DNA of 64,000 bases, taken from positions 1 to 64,000 of the forward strand of contig CBDUQU010000001.1 in NCBI GenBank assembly GCA_965369445.1, read 5' to 3'. Under the pieces are notes generated by a model that was not told the DNA's origin, searched no databases, and worked only from the letters and a program-made list of their open reading frames with translations. Below are positions 33,845 to 43,133 of the stretch, one piece after another. Position numbers and translations under genes: made by a program. The number at the start of each line of letters is the position of its first letter. The first letter of the stretch is position 1. Source of the stretch: SM23-73-3 sp965369445. Lineage in GTDB: Bacteria; Zixibacteria; MSB-5A5; SM1-73.

Positions 33845-35101
33845 CTAAGCCCCCTTGTTCATCATCCCGAGGAATGAGGAGCGAAGCACGTCACTCATAA
33901 GGGCCTTCTTCACCGGCGCCAACCTCAGAAATCCGCCGATGAAACCACGCATGAACGAGTGGGTAATGCTCTGGGGGTTGTCAAACATTAGGTTTTGCAG
34001 CGTGCCTCTCTCCAGGCATTGGAGAATCACCCGTTCAAAGGTGTCCTCCGGATGGAACACTCTTTGCTTGCGCTTCACCAGTTTCAGCGCGCCGGTCGGA
34101 CATTTCAGGGCACACACGCCGCAACCAATACACAGAGATGTGTCTATCCCTGGATTTCCTTCGGGAAGCATCCGGATGGCATCGATGGGGCAGGATTCCG
34201 CACACATCCCACAATCTGTACATTTCTCCTCGTCACGTTCAGGGATGAAAGAGGAAGTGACGACCATACTTGTATAGCCGAACTTGCTTATACCTAACAG
34301 GACGTTGCAGCAACACTCACAGCAGTGACAGATAAAAGAGATTCCTTGTTTCACATTATCAGCGCAGAACACCAGCCCCATCTCTTTAGAGCGGGCCAGG
34401 TTTTCCAGCATCTCCGCTTTGGAAACCTCTTTCCCCAGGTTGTGCCGGATCAGGTAATCAGCCGCGGCATCGAAAGAGGAGCAGGTCTCCAGCGGCACGT
34501 CGCACTTCTTCTCCCCCACGTGCATTTTCTCGTGACGACAGGAACAGATGCCGATGGAGAATTTCTTGGCCCCTTCGATGATCGCCGTCGCCTTTTCGTA
34601 ATCTAAGACTTCAACATATCCTGAAGTATCTATCGCATCCTCGTGTGGCAGCGTCCGCAAGGGAGAGATTTTTTCACCATGTTTGAAGTTTGCCGCATAA
34701 AACGTCGACTCATCTTGTAGATAAGTGTGAAAAAGTCTGGCCCATTCTTTGGTGTTCAGGTTTTCACCTGTTCTCATCATGGTGAATTCAAATATTCCAA
34801 CGACCAGCGGGGAAGGCATGTAGTGATATTCACCATGCATCCAGAGGTCCATCACCAGGCCCTTGGCACACAGGCCGTCCAGTAGCTTCTGCAGCTTGGA
34901 GCGGTCGTACTTGGTGATTTTCTCAATTCGATTTAGATTGGCCAGGCCGTAAGGCATCTTCACGATAACATCGGCTTCGTCTGTGGAATAGAGTTCCTTC
35001 AGAATGGAATGAAACGTTTCATTCCACGGCGTCCTCATCGTCAAGTTATCGATCTTCTTACCGAGCTTTCGGTAGATGTCCTTCCCAACCATGTGTCCCA
35101 T
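33845..35101 (-). CDS. Multi-cluster Fe-S protein with N-terminal winged-helix-like region
   Basis: A 418-residue soluble protein. Residues about 30-110 look like a winged-helix unit (NLNRIEKITKYDRSKLQKLLDGLCAKG). The middle has unusual cysteine motifs, GICSCRHEKMHVGEKKCDVP and ICHCCECCCNVL. Two ferredoxin motifs follow, CTDCGMCAESCP and CIGCGVCALKCP (about 292-333). It ends SFLGMMNKGA. Fe-S proteins of this composition occur beside reductases and hydrogenases in anaerobes; the activity is not known. It is encoded upstream of the kinase gene on the same strand, 174 bp away. The C-terminal part is duplicated as a remnant at 18844-18975 beside hybB. It could be an electron donor, or a redox-sensing regulator given its N-terminus. 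Confidence 0.82.
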   Translation of the reverse strand: MGHMVGKDIYRKLGKKIDNLTMRTPWNETFHSILKELYSTDEADVIVKMPYGLANLNRIEKITKYDRSKLQKLLDGLCAKGLVMDLWMHGEYHYMPSPLVVGIFEFTMMRTGENLNTKEWARLFHTYLQDESTFYAANFKHGEKISPLRTLPHEDAIDTSGYVEVLDYEKATAIIEGAKKFSIGICSCRHEKMHVGEKKCDVPLETCSSFDAAADYLIRHNLGKEVSKAEMLENLARSKEMGLVFCADNVKQGISFICHCCECCCNVLLGISKFGYTSMVVTSSFIPERDEEKCTDCGMCAESCPIDAIRMLPEGNPGIDTSLCIGCGVCALKCPTGALKLVKRKQRVFHPEDTFERVILQCLERGTLQNLMFDNPQSITHSFMRGFIGGFLRLAPVKKALMSDVLRSSFLGMMNKGA

Positions 35102-35242
35102 AATCAGGCCTTTCTTTTTTCGTTGGCCGCACCCCTACATCTTAAAAACATATTAAATACAATCATAGCAAAACACAAGGAGTTTAATTTAAGGTTTCAA
35201 TTGGGTGACACATGATTGGCCAAACTTTCTATCTCACATACA

Positions 35243-35276
35243 GTAAGCCCTTTGGCATACTTGCCAAAGGGCTTAC
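35243..35276 (-). terminator. Hairpin terminator after the tRNA genes
   Basis: A perfect 15-bp stem (35243-35257 with 35262-35276, loop TACT) lies 10 bp beyond the 3' end of the tRNA-Glu gene, in the direction of transcription of both tRNAs. No T-tract follows. Confidence 0.7.
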
Positions 35277-35286
35277 TCGTTCAAAT

Positions 35287-35364
<78 letters not shown>

Positions 35365-35464
35365 ACGCTCTTGCCGCTCACGGTCCGCAGTCCACTGTCC
35401 GCGGCTCCATCTGTCGTCTTTCTGCCGTGAACTATCAACCGTGTACCGTGTACCAGCAAACGCT

Positions 35465-35538
35465 CGCGCCTAGAGGGACTCGAACCCCCAACCCTCTGAT
35501 CCGAAGTCAGATGCTCTATCCAATTGAGCTATAGGCGC
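35465..35538 (-). tRNA. tRNA-Arg (UCG anticodon)
   Basis: Acceptor GCGCCTA pairs with TAGGCGC. The anticodon stem is TCTGA/TCAGA around loop CTTCGGA (anticodon TCG), and the T loop is GTTCGAGTC. CCA is not encoded, unlike the neighbouring tRNA-Glu. It decodes CGA and CGG. It lies 100 bp upstream of tRNA-Glu in the same orientation. Confidence 0.93.
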
Positions 35539-36064
35539 ATAAGCTCCAATTTCGCAAAAGAATATACGAGCTTCGATCTATCGAGTCAACAGAAAACTTC
35601 CCTCCTAATACCAGTCACCCAAAAGATGTCAGCGTTTAATCTCAGGGTAACGATTCCCTATACGAGAGGGCTGACCCAGTGTTTGCCTGCTGTCGAGCTG
35701 GGGAGGGCTCGGAGTGTCTTAGTGGGGCACTGTCCCTAGCGGCACTCGCGGGGATCGCTTCCCGCACCCGCCCGGCCCGCTGAAAATCAACTCTTTCGCT
35801 CTTTTTTGGGAGAAACATACCGAATAACTGGCGTCCGGCGCGTACTGCGCCGATAACGAAATAGACGCTGCAGGGAGTGTCAACTAGAACCATTGCAGGC
35901 TCACGATGGTATAAGCAATATTGACGCCGCGTGTTGAGCGGTGATCACACTGACTCTTCTGTTGGCGGTGAGGTTATCCTGTCACCGTCCTGATCACGCG
36001 AAGAGAACTAAAACCTTCACCTCTCAACGGACCTCCAGAGGATCTGTTCACCAGAAGGATCGGC
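35539..36064. other. Intergenic region upstream of the small membrane gene pair
   Basis: Nothing is recognisable apart from an AGAAGGAT ribosome site at its end. The tRNA promoter, reading leftwards, and that of the membrane genes, reading rightwards, must lie here, but I could not single either out. Confidence 0.4.
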
Positions 36065-36301
36065 ATGAACACGATTAAGAAGATACTTTTGATTATGGTG
36101 GTCAACACTCTGGTGATGCTCATATCCTGGGCAGGCTTGAGCGTGATCCTGCTGGGCGTTAGATTCCTTTCAGGGCCCCAGGCCGCCCTGGTGAAGATAC
36201 TCTCTCTTCACTCGTTCGTCGTGGTGATGCTGTTCTATGCGTTTTATCTGATATTTGACATTTGTGAGTTCATTTCCACTGAAACTCAAGGCGAAAAGTG
36301 A
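36065..36301 (+). CDS. Small two-helix membrane protein, unknown
   Basis: A 78-residue protein with two hydrophobic helices (about residues 5-32 and 44-67) and a short acidic tail. No family is recognised. GAAGGAT precedes its ATG. Its stop overlaps the start of the next gene in a GTGA, so both are translated together. They probably form one membrane complex. Confidence 0.6.
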   Translation: MNTIKKILLIMVVNTLVMLISWAGLSVILLGVRFLSGPQAALVKILSLHSFVVVMLFYAFYLIFDICEFISTETQGEK

Positions 36302-36621
36302 GAGACCAGATATTAGAAAAGCTCGTCCAGGGACGTGCGGGCTTGGGCCAAATCACCCGCTTGATCTTCATTCGGGCAATCAGAGTCTTGGCCTTCAGCC
36401 TGATCTCTACCTTGATCGTCTGGCTTTTCTGGCTCGAGAACTACGCCTGGGGGGCTTTCCTTTTGGGAGCGGCTTTAGGGTTGTTGGCCTTTTTGGCTCT
36501 GAATTCCCTGAGGAAGCGGTTAAACCTTCGAAACCCGGATCAAAGTTCGGGTGTTTCAGATAGAGAAGGAGATCTGACCGACCCGGAGCACGTCAAACCT
36601 GAGGCTCCAGTCGAGAAATAA
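36298..36621 (+). CDS. Small membrane protein, faintly AtpI-like
   Basis: A 107-residue protein with two helices (about 25-43 and 48-68), then a basic stretch LRKRLNLRN and an acidic tail. The pattern YAWGAFLLGAALGLLAFLAL recalls ATP-synthase subunit I proteins (assembly factors of the F-type c-ring). The likeness is weak, and no other ATP-synthase gene is near. The start is GTG, overlapping the preceding stop. Confidence 0.5.
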   Translation: MRDQILEKLVQGRAGLGQITRLIFIRAIRVLAFSLISTLIVWLFWLENYAWGAFLLGAALGLLAFLALNSLRKRLNLRNPDQSSGVSDREGDLTDPEHVKPEAPVEK

Positions 36622-37222
36622 AGCTTGTCCCATCTTCACCATCACACGTTTCACCCTTCTCTCCTTAGACTAACAACAGCCAACTAAACGGCCTGCTTTT
36701 TTGGACCCGAATAAATAAGTGTCGTTTTGGGTTGTGACAAGATGCGGGTCAACAGGGCAACGCTGGTTCATTTCTTAATATTTCAGGCAGCCGAGGCTGC
36801 CCTGTCGCCAACTCGCCCCTCCTGAGGTTCAACAACTTTGCCACGCATCCCGCATCATGCCTTTTTTCGCCTCCAAGTTTGCCTTTGGATTGGCTTTTGA
36901 GGTAGAGTTTCCTGCAACCCCTGTGCCAATTTCTCGCCGGTTCCCGCGGAACGACATTAACCCATCAAGGTTTAACCGATTAAGGTTGAGCGGCGCTTTG
37001 GATAGTCATGGTGTGGTTTTACAAAAGACTTTCTTTGTGGGAATCATTCAACACTCTGCGGAACGCCCCCCACAAAAGGGCACTTTTCTTGCTTTGGCCT
37101 GATGGCTCAAATGGCAGACAATGAAAGCATAAATCCTTGCAGAGCGAATATGAGCCTCAGATATGTGGGAATGTCGATTCGGTTCTTGTCATTACACAGA
37201 TTGAAGCCAGCCGGCTTGAACT
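36622..37222. other. Intergenic region between the membrane genes and cysS
   Basis: Both neighbouring genes end here, converging. It contains an ACAGGGCA...TGCCCTGT pair of inverted arms (about 46 bp apart near 36755-36815) and no convincing gene. An 81-codon open frame at 36857 has no family features. Confidence 0.4.
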
Positions 37223-38620
37223 CTACATCTTTCTCTTCCATTTGGTCCCCTCCGGGGTGTCCTCCAGGATGATCCCCTTCTCCTCCAAGTCCTTTCTTAT
37301 CTGGTCGGCCAGCGCGAATTTCTTTTCCTTCCTGGCATCTACTCTCTTTTCGATCAGCGCCTTCACCTCTTGGTCTAAGATCAACTCCTCTCTCTTCAGC
37401 AGTCCGAGGACAGAGTCAAACTCGTTCACCACGGTTAGAACCTTGTCGGCATCAGAACTGGAGATCACTTTTTCATCCATCAATCGATTGACCTCTTTGA
37501 TCAGGATAAACGTCACCCCCAGAGCTTCGGAGGTGTTCAGGTCGTCGTCCAACGCCTCCCCGAAAGCTTCCTTCGCCCTCTGCAGCACCTCGTCTATCCC
37601 TGGATTATCCTTATCACCTTTGATTAGCTTCAGGTTATCCACAAAATCGTACAGTCTCTGCAGGGCATTCTTAGCTGCTCCCAGTCCGTCGAAAGTGAAA
37701 TTGAGTTGCTGCCGGTGGTGAGTTGCCATCAGCAGGTACCTTATGACGATTGGGTTGTATCCTTTCTTCAAAAGATCCCGCAAGGTGTAATAATTGCCCA
37801 GCGATTTGGCCATCCTTCTCCCCTCCACCATCAGATGTTCGTTGTGCAGCCAGAAGTTAACGAACTTCTCTCCGGTGGCCGCCTCGGACTGGGCGATCTC
37901 GTTTTCGTGGTGGGGGAAGATCAGATCCACTCCACCGGTGTGTATGTCAAAATGATTGCCCAGATATTTCATGCTCATGGCGGAGCACTCGATGTGCCAT
38001 CCCGGCCGTCCCTTCCCCACTTCAGTCTCCCAGAAGACCTCGCCATCTTTCTCCTCCCATCTCTTCCACAAGGCGAAATCCGCCACCTGTTCTTTTTCGT
38101 ATTGATCAGCGGCCACCCTGGCACCGGCCTTTAACCCGGACATGTCCATCCGGGAGAGCTTGCCGTATGGGGAGAAGGAGGCAATTCTGTAGTAGGAGGA
38201 GCCTTCGTTCTCGTACGCATGGCCCTTCTCATGCAGGCTCTTGACCAAAGCCACCATATCTTTGATATGAGCGGTAGCCTTGGAGTAGATGTGGGCTGGC
38301 TTGATGTTCAGGCTCTTAAGGTCCTCGAAGAATGCCTGCTGATATCTCTCGGTGTATTCCGCGAGAGGTATCCTCTCCTTACGTGACCCACGGATGGTGT
38401 TGTCGTCGACGTCGGTTATGTTGGTCACGTAGGTGACCTTATAACCTTTGTATTCCAGATAGCGCCGCAGAATGTCACCGAAGACATAAGCCCTGAAGTT
38501 TCCTATGTGGGCAAAGTCGTATACCGTGGGTCCGCAGGTGTACATCCGGACCTCCTCCGGATGAATGGTATAGAACTCCTCCTTCTGTCTGGTCAGAGTA
38601 TTGTAAAATCGCAGCGCCAT
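37223..38620 (-). CDS. cysS: Cysteinyl-tRNA synthetase
   Basis: A 465-residue class I aminoacyl-tRNA synthetase that charges tRNA-Cys, of normal length. The N-terminus has the zinc-site Cys in YTCGPTVYDFAHIGN, where HIGN replaces HIGH as is common in CysRS. Further zinc ligands lie in GWHIECSAMSMKYLG and FPHHENEIAQSE. The KMSKS-like loop reads MAKSLGNYYT. The C-terminal DALR/anticodon helices follow, and the protein ends KGIILEDTPEGTKWKRKM. AAGGG precedes the ATG. It is encoded singly. Confidence 0.97.
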   Translation of the reverse strand: MALRFYNTLTRQKEEFYTIHPEEVRMYTCGPTVYDFAHIGNFRAYVFGDILRRYLEYKGYKVTYVTNITDVDDNTIRGSRKERIPLAEYTERYQQAFFEDLKSLNIKPAHIYSKATAHIKDMVALVKSLHEKGHAYENEGSSYYRIASFSPYGKLSRMDMSGLKAGARVAADQYEKEQVADFALWKRWEEKDGEVFWETEVGKGRPGWHIECSAMSMKYLGNHFDIHTGGVDLIFPHHENEIAQSEAATGEKFVNFWLHNEHLMVEGRRMAKSLGNYYTLRDLLKKGYNPIVIRYLLMATHHRQQLNFTFDGLGAAKNALQRLYDFVDNLKLIKGDKDNPGIDEVLQRAKEAFGEALDDDLNTSEALGVTFILIKEVNRLMDEKVISSSDADKVLTVVNEFDSVLGLLKREELILDQEVKALIEKRVDARKEKKFALADQIRKDLEEKGIILEDTPEGTKWKRKM

Positions 38621-38754
38621 CTTGATCCCTTGTTCTTGTGATTTCTATAGTGGTTTGACGATGGTAGTCACCCGACTTATCGGGCCCCAGTCGCTCAGTG
38701 AATTGAACAACCCCAAAACCCTCGTGCCCATTCGGTTCACAGGCGTATTATCGC

Positions 38755-39501
38755 CTAATTCTTGAAGAGACTTGAGACCATCTCCGGTAATTTCGTTAAG
38801 TCGTCTATCCGCGCATCCGGTTTTATCGGGGCCGAATAATCCCTCCCCTCGTGATACGCCAAGATGCCTTTCATCCCCACCTTCTGGGCTCCCCCCACGT
38901 CTTCGACCAATCTGTCTCCTACAAAAACCGCCTGCCCAGGATCGACGTTCAGGGCTTTCAGCGCCTTCGAAAATATCTGCGGGTGCGGCTTTCTGACTCC
39001 CACGCTGGACGAGAAGAAATGGGCGTCGAGGTAGGGAAATAACCCGAATCTTTTCAGCTCCGGAAGGTGAAATCTCTCCGGAAAGATGGTGTTGGAAACC
39101 AGTCCGATCTTCAGGTTCCCCTGCTTGAAGCAGCTCAAGATCTCCTCGGCACCCTCGATGGGGGTCAATTGATCGCTGATCGGCTGGTAATAAACCTCCA
39201 GGAAAGTCTCGCAAAGCCCGTCGGAGGTACTCAGATTGAGGAGGCGGAAGAAATTCCAGGCAACCGTTTCGGCTTTGAATTCGTTAAGGTTGTTCTCCAC
39301 TTCCTTCCGGGCCCTGAGGAATTCATCATCGAGCAGTCCGGCGAACTCCTCAACCTCCGGCAGGCTGAGGTTCTTCTCTTTGAGAAACCCGTAACCTTTT
39401 TCTGTACAAACTCTTCCCAGAACGTCCCAGGTGGAGTTCTCGAATTCGATAAGGGTGCTTCCCATGTCAAACAAGACAGCTTTCAGTTCCGGTGGCTTCA
39501 T
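38755..39501 (-). CDS. HAD family hydrolase
   Basis: A 248-residue haloacid-dehalogenase-type phosphatase. Motif I is FDMGSTL (nucleophile Asp12); the second Asp of the usual DxD is replaced by Gly14, a variant seen in several HAD lineages. A helical cap covers about residues 20-90. Motif II is GLVSNTIF, and motif III/IV is GVRKPHPQIFSKAL with AVFVGDRLVEDVGGAQKVGM. ATG at 39501 is preferred over an in-frame TTG thirty bases upstream because AAGGA lies six bases before it. Substrate unknown; small phosphorylated metabolites are usual. It lies about 130 bp before cysS on the same strand. Confidence 0.88.
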   Translation of the reverse strand: MKPPELKAVLFDMGSTLIEFENSTWDVLGRVCTEKGYGFLKEKNLSLPEVEEFAGLLDDEFLRARKEVENNLNEFKAETVAWNFFRLLNLSTSDGLCETFLEVYYQPISDQLTPIEGAEEILSCFKQGNLKIGLVSNTIFPERFHLPELKRFGLFPYLDAHFFSSSVGVRKPHPQIFSKALKALNVDPGQAVFVGDRLVEDVGGAQKVGMKGILAYHEGRDYSAPIKPDARIDDLTKLPEMVSSLFKN

Positions 39502-39670
39502 TCTGATTCCTTGGGACTCTCTTAAGTTCAAGACGATTTCGGCTTAAACACCTTCGGTAAAGAATTACTTTACATACGCTCTCAGAAATGATTTGTTTAT
39601 CTTTTTCAGAACGGCTGGCATAGCTTGCCAGCGTTGTGAAGCCGGATCACCTGTGTCAGGGGGAGAGCAA

Positions 39671-39700
39671 CAAAAAACAGGCAGGCCTCTTAAGGCCTGC
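39671..39700 (-). terminator. Rho-independent terminator
   Basis: GCAGGCCT (39681-39688) pairs with AGGCCTGC (39693-39700) around a CTTA loop. Reading leftwards the stem is followed by CTGTTTTTTG. It terminates the secreted-protein gene at 39750-40454. Confidence 0.85.
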
Positions 39701-39749
39701 CCACTCAAAGCAGATCGTTTACACAAAAAGGATTGCAGAACGTTATTAA

Positions 39750-40454
39750 CTACCGGCAGTCCTGCAACAACGTTTCGGAAATATTATAATAGAAGCGCAG
39801 TTGGGCCAGTTTCAAGCCGTGGTTGTCATAGTCCCAAAAGTAACCCTCGAGTGCGTCGTCAAAGAGACCCACCCGTTCAACGTCGCCATCGCCATCGATG
39901 TCAACACAGAGGGTCAGGAGATACTTGGTCGCATTTATGAACTTTGGCTGCCCATGCTTGCGCTTTAACTCAAGGTACTCACCTGAGCAAACGGTGTCGC
40001 CCTCTTCATCTACAGCGCAGAGAGTAGTGTGACTCCATCCACCGGGTGTTCCCAGAGCCCGCGCGTAGACCACATATGCAGTGACCAGATCATCATTCGG
40101 GAAAGGGTCGGGCAACTGGAATTCGGCTCTTCCATCTGTCCCATTACAATCCAGGACCTCAAAACCCTCCCCTTCAGGTGCTTCCCTCAGCATTATCTTC
40201 GTATTGCCCCACAATTTGACGAAAATACGGTGTCCCTGACCGCAATTCATATTAGGGTTCTTGTCCTTTTTAACCCCTATGATATTCAAATTGTAGTGAG
40301 GACCATGCGGGCCGCCATGCCCTTGAGCAAAAGCGAGCTGGCTCGGCGTTTCCGCCACACCTGATAAGACGGGGAGGTTTGGACTGAAAGCAATCATCGC
40401 CAACATCCCGATGAAAGCACTCACACAGGACAAAAAGGTAAGTCTATTCTTCAT
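39750..40454 (-). CDS. Secreted protein of unknown function with Ca-binding-like loop
   Basis: A 234-residue exported protein. The signal peptide spans about residues 1-43 (two hydrophobic stretches, ending AFAQGHGG). The mature part is acidic, with paired Cys (NPNMNCGQG, EVLDCNGTDG, TTLCAVDEEGDTVCSG) and an EF-hand-like DIDGDGDVERVG near residue 186. No family is recognised. AAAGGAGG lies eight bases before the ATG, and a terminator follows. A 64-codon frame upstream (40451-40645, GTG start) ends in an ATGA overlap with this gene, but it has no recognisable features, so it is not called separately. Confidence 0.7.
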   Translation of the reverse strand: MKNRLTFLSCVSAFIGMLAMIAFSPNLPVLSGVAETPSQLAFAQGHGGPHGPHYNLNIIGVKKDKNPNMNCGQGHRIFVKLWGNTKIMLREAPEGEGFEVLDCNGTDGRAEFQLPDPFPNDDLVTAYVVYARALGTPGGWSHTTLCAVDEEGDTVCSGEYLELKRKHGQPKFINATKYLLTLCVDIDGDGDVERVGLFDDALEGYFWDYDNHGLKLAQLRFYYNISETLLQDCR

Positions 40455-41103
40455 CTCAGCATCCTCCTTTTTTCTTCAATCCTTCGATCCGCTTTGCTAA
40501 TTTTTCTATTTTGTAGTCTTGCCTGCAAAGCCTGGCCTGGTGTTGCCAGAAGCCTGGCACCCAAACTCAGAGATCGACCCATTGATTCCACAACCATGCC
40601 GCCGGATAGTCCATACTCCATTCTTGTTTCAAAGACGAAACTCACCAGCTGACTCCCAGGGCAATATTTCCCTTCCCGATTTTCACCTCCTTTGGGGGAA
40701 TTCTTTGCAGAACTGATTCAGGTGATTACGCAAGAAGTACGTCTTGCCACTTCCTTCCTGCATACAGTCTTCTTTCCTGATAGGTTTATCAGTTTTCCGG
40801 AAGAGAGCGCTAACCGTAGTAACGCCCTGATAGCGACTTTTGATAATTGGTTATGCCTTCCCTGGCTGGAGCCATCCCCTATCGGAACTCAACAAATCCT
40901 ATTGTACGCGATGAGCTTGATACTCGCCTTCCTATGGGCTCCCCTCCTATGCAAGGAACAAACCAAACCTCTTGCCCCATGTCAAGACCTTTCTCTGCTC
41001 TCGGGCTCGGGAAACGCAGATTGTGCAAATTTTGAGCAGGAGGCTCTGTTTCGACTGACTCCAGGACATCTCTACCAAGAGCGCGTCGAAACCACAGGGC
41101 AGG
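40455..41103. other. Intergenic region between the secreted-protein gene and the pilin cluster
   Basis: No supported gene. It includes the possible 64-codon leader frame at 40451-40645 (minus), whose product would be basic and helical. Inverted CCAGGC/GCCTGG motifs occur near 40515-40560. The pilin operon ends at 41104. Confidence 0.4.
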
Positions 41104-41625
41104 TCAGTCTTCGCCGAAGTAATAATCGTCCAAAAACAGCTTCACCCTCCCGGTGCTGCCCAGAACGTCGACTGTCAGCGAGCCCAAGTACTGCTCCCCC
41201 TCCGAGTAGGAGTAGAGCAGTACCTGACCACTGCTGGCCGCTGACCCGTTCGGTCTGAAAATAACGGCGGAACTGGGAAAGGTGTCGTATCCGAAATTGA
41301 CGTTTCCAGGCAACGTATTGGTCAACACGACGGAATCGGAGCCGGCATCATATGTAAAGGATGATGGGTTTGCCAGATCGTGAAAAAGGACGTACTGGTT
41401 CTCGGTGTAGTCGAAGTAGACCCCGAACTGGTCCCTTTGCGAGACAGCGCTGGATCTGGCCAGTCTCATGGACGAAAGCACGTCCCTTCCTGCCGTCTTT
41501 AGCTTCAGTCGCTCCATCACCTTTGCAAACTGTGGTATCGCCAGCGCAGAGATCACGGCAATTACCACCGCCACGATGGTGAGCTCCAGGAGGGTAAAAC
41601 CTTTGGTGTTATGTTTCATCTTCAT
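41104..41625 (-). CDS. Minor pseudopilin (GspH/FimT-like)
   Basis: A 173-residue type IV pilin-like protein. Prepilin signal HNTKG|FTLLELTIVAVVIAVIS has the cut between Gly9 and Phe10 and the Glu at +5, followed by a long hydrophobic helix. The C-terminal globular part (SMRLARSSAVSQRDQFGVYFD) resembles GspH/FimT minor pseudopilins. ATG at 41625 has AAGGAGA upstream. It is the last of four pilin genes. Minor pilins prime fibre assembly. The assembly ATPase, platform and prepilin peptidase are not in the window. Confidence 0.87.
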   Translation of the reverse strand: MKMKHNTKGFTLLELTIVAVVIAVISALAIPQFAKVMERLKLKTAGRDVLSSMRLARSSAVSQRDQFGVYFDYTENQYVLFHDLANPSSFTYDAGSDSVVLTNTLPGNVNFGYDTFPSSAVIFRPNGSAASSGQVLLYSYSEGEQYLGSLTVDVLGSTGRVKLFLDDYYFGED

Positions 41626-41641
41626 ATATCTCTCCTTTTCA

Positions 41642-43114
41642 TTACAGCTCACGCCATGTTCCGTTGACCACTTTGTAGGTGTAGATGTCAATCGTCTCAC
41701 TTCCCGGCATGCCCGGCGGCAGGTTGTCGACAATCGAAGGAACGTGAAACAGATCCGGCACGTTATCAAGCTGGAAGTAGTTGGAGACCATTGCTCCAGC
41801 AAACTGGTTCTGCTTTTTGTTGGTGATCTGGTCACCGGCGAAAAATGCTCCCATGATATTCAGCTGCGCGTCGCCTTGCCCGGTCCCTATGCCCACATCA
41901 TCGTACGCTATGAATCCCAGCACATCGTCGGTGGGAAACGTCCCATTAGACAGAACGTGAGTGCTAACATTAATATCTTGTTCAGAAACCAGGGTTCCTT
42001 TACCGTCAAAGATGACCGGAGTATGAGTAGCAGTTCCCTGTCCGGATTCAATGTCGATGTCTCCGGTTACGTAGACGATCCCGCTGATCTGCAGGTTTCC
42101 GCTGGCGTCCATGGAGATACTCCCAAAGCCGTTGGAGACGGAAGCCATGGCCACTCCCGGTTTCAGGGTCAGATTGCCGCTTATCACCAGGGCGTTGTTG
42201 TTCAGATAGTTCATATAGGTCGGATAGGTAATTCCGCTGCTGGGGTCGGTGTACGGGTCGTCGAGACCCGGCAGGCTCATCGCGTCACCCAGGTCATAGC
42301 CTTCAGCGGTGCCGTTGTCCGAGTATACGCTGCTTTCACCTTTGTTACCGCCGTAGCTATCGGTCACGTAGGTGGCATCCAGGGTTTCCTTTATCGGAGT
42401 CCCACCGCCCGGTACATCAGGAAAACCAGCGTTGGAGGTACCTGATATATCGACCCGCCCTTTCTTGACTCTTAACTCCGAGTCCAGCGTGCTCACCACC
42501 TCTCCATTGAAGCTGGTGGTATCCAGCGAAGGCAGGCGAGAGGAAAGGGTGGCAGTGATGCCGGTATAGTTGTTGTATATGTTGCCACCTCCGGTCATCT
42601 CCATAGCGATATCCCCGTCGTTCAAGTCGTCCCCCAGGATGTGCACCGAACCGTGCAGGTTGACGTTTCCGGCAATCGCCCCTCCGGCTTGTCCGGTTCC
42701 AGCAAAAACGATGTTATCCCATATGTTAAGGGGGCTTTTTTTCCTCTTCACCGTCACCTGCAGGGCTGCTTCCCCGTCCCGGTTCAGGCCGGTGGAGGTA
42801 AGGGTCTTGAAGGGAGACGTCCCGGCGACGCCCACGCTGAAGTTACCATCGCCAATAGCGGAACTGGCGTTAATCCAAGCCTCCAGGGTGTCGTTGTTTA
42901 GCTCATTGAAGTTGACTCTCAACACTCCTATGGCTAACTGAAGTCCCGCCTCGGCGGTGTAAAAGGCCATGGTTCTCTCTTTTTGGTTCCTGGCGATGTC
43001 CATGTCCGTGACCGAGGTGGTCACGGCTGCCGCAAAGATCAGGGTCAACATCAGCATGATCAAGAGCGCCATGAGCAGGGCTGAACCACGATCGTTACGT
43101 AGTCTCTCTATCAT
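41642..43114 (-). CDS. PilX-like protein with large secreted domain
   Basis: A 490-residue protein starting NDRGSALLMALLIMLMLTLI, the PilX N-terminal pattern (no Phe or Met cut site, but the same transmembrane helix). AFYTAEAGLQLAIGVLR follows, the typical post-helix motif of PilX. The remaining 420 residues form a Gly/Asn/Asp-rich beta-strand domain (VNLHGSVHILGDDLN, ISGTSNAGFPDV), much longer than usual PilX. This resembles a surface-exposed adhesive region. GGAGG lies six bases before the ATG. It is the third gene of the pilin operon. Confidence 0.82.
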   Translation of the reverse strand: MIERLRNDRGSALLMALLIMLMLTLIFAAAVTTSVTDMDIARNQKERTMAFYTAEAGLQLAIGVLRVNFNELNNDTLEAWINASSAIGDGNFSVGVAGTSPFKTLTSTGLNRDGEAALQVTVKRKKSPLNIWDNIVFAGTGQAGGAIAGNVNLHGSVHILGDDLNDGDIAMEMTGGGNIYNNYTGITATLSSRLPSLDTTSFNGEVVSTLDSELRVKKGRVDISGTSNAGFPDVPGGGTPIKETLDATYVTDSYGGNKGESSVYSDNGTAEGYDLGDAMSLPGLDDPYTDPSSGITYPTYMNYLNNNALVISGNLTLKPGVAMASVSNGFGSISMDASGNLQISGIVYVTGDIDIESGQGTATHTPVIFDGKGTLVSEQDINVSTHVLSNGTFPTDDVLGFIAYDDVGIGTGQGDAQLNIMGAFFAGDQITNKKQNQFAGAMVSNYFQLDNVPDLFHVPSIVDNLPPGMPGSETIDIYTYKVVNGTWREL

Positions 43115-43133
43115 TTTCTACCTCCGTAGGTAT

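Noticed and set aside
40515..40560. Possible cyclic-di-GMP riboswitch near the pilin cluster
   Set aside because: Contains GCAAAGCCTGGCCT, but lacks the GGGACGCAAAGCC core and the GNRA-capped stem of GEMM RNAs.
40451..40645. A 64-codon frame ending in an ATGA overlap with the secreted-protein gene
   Set aside because: The overlap is suggestive, but the product has no recognisable features, and the downstream gene has its own strong ribosome site.
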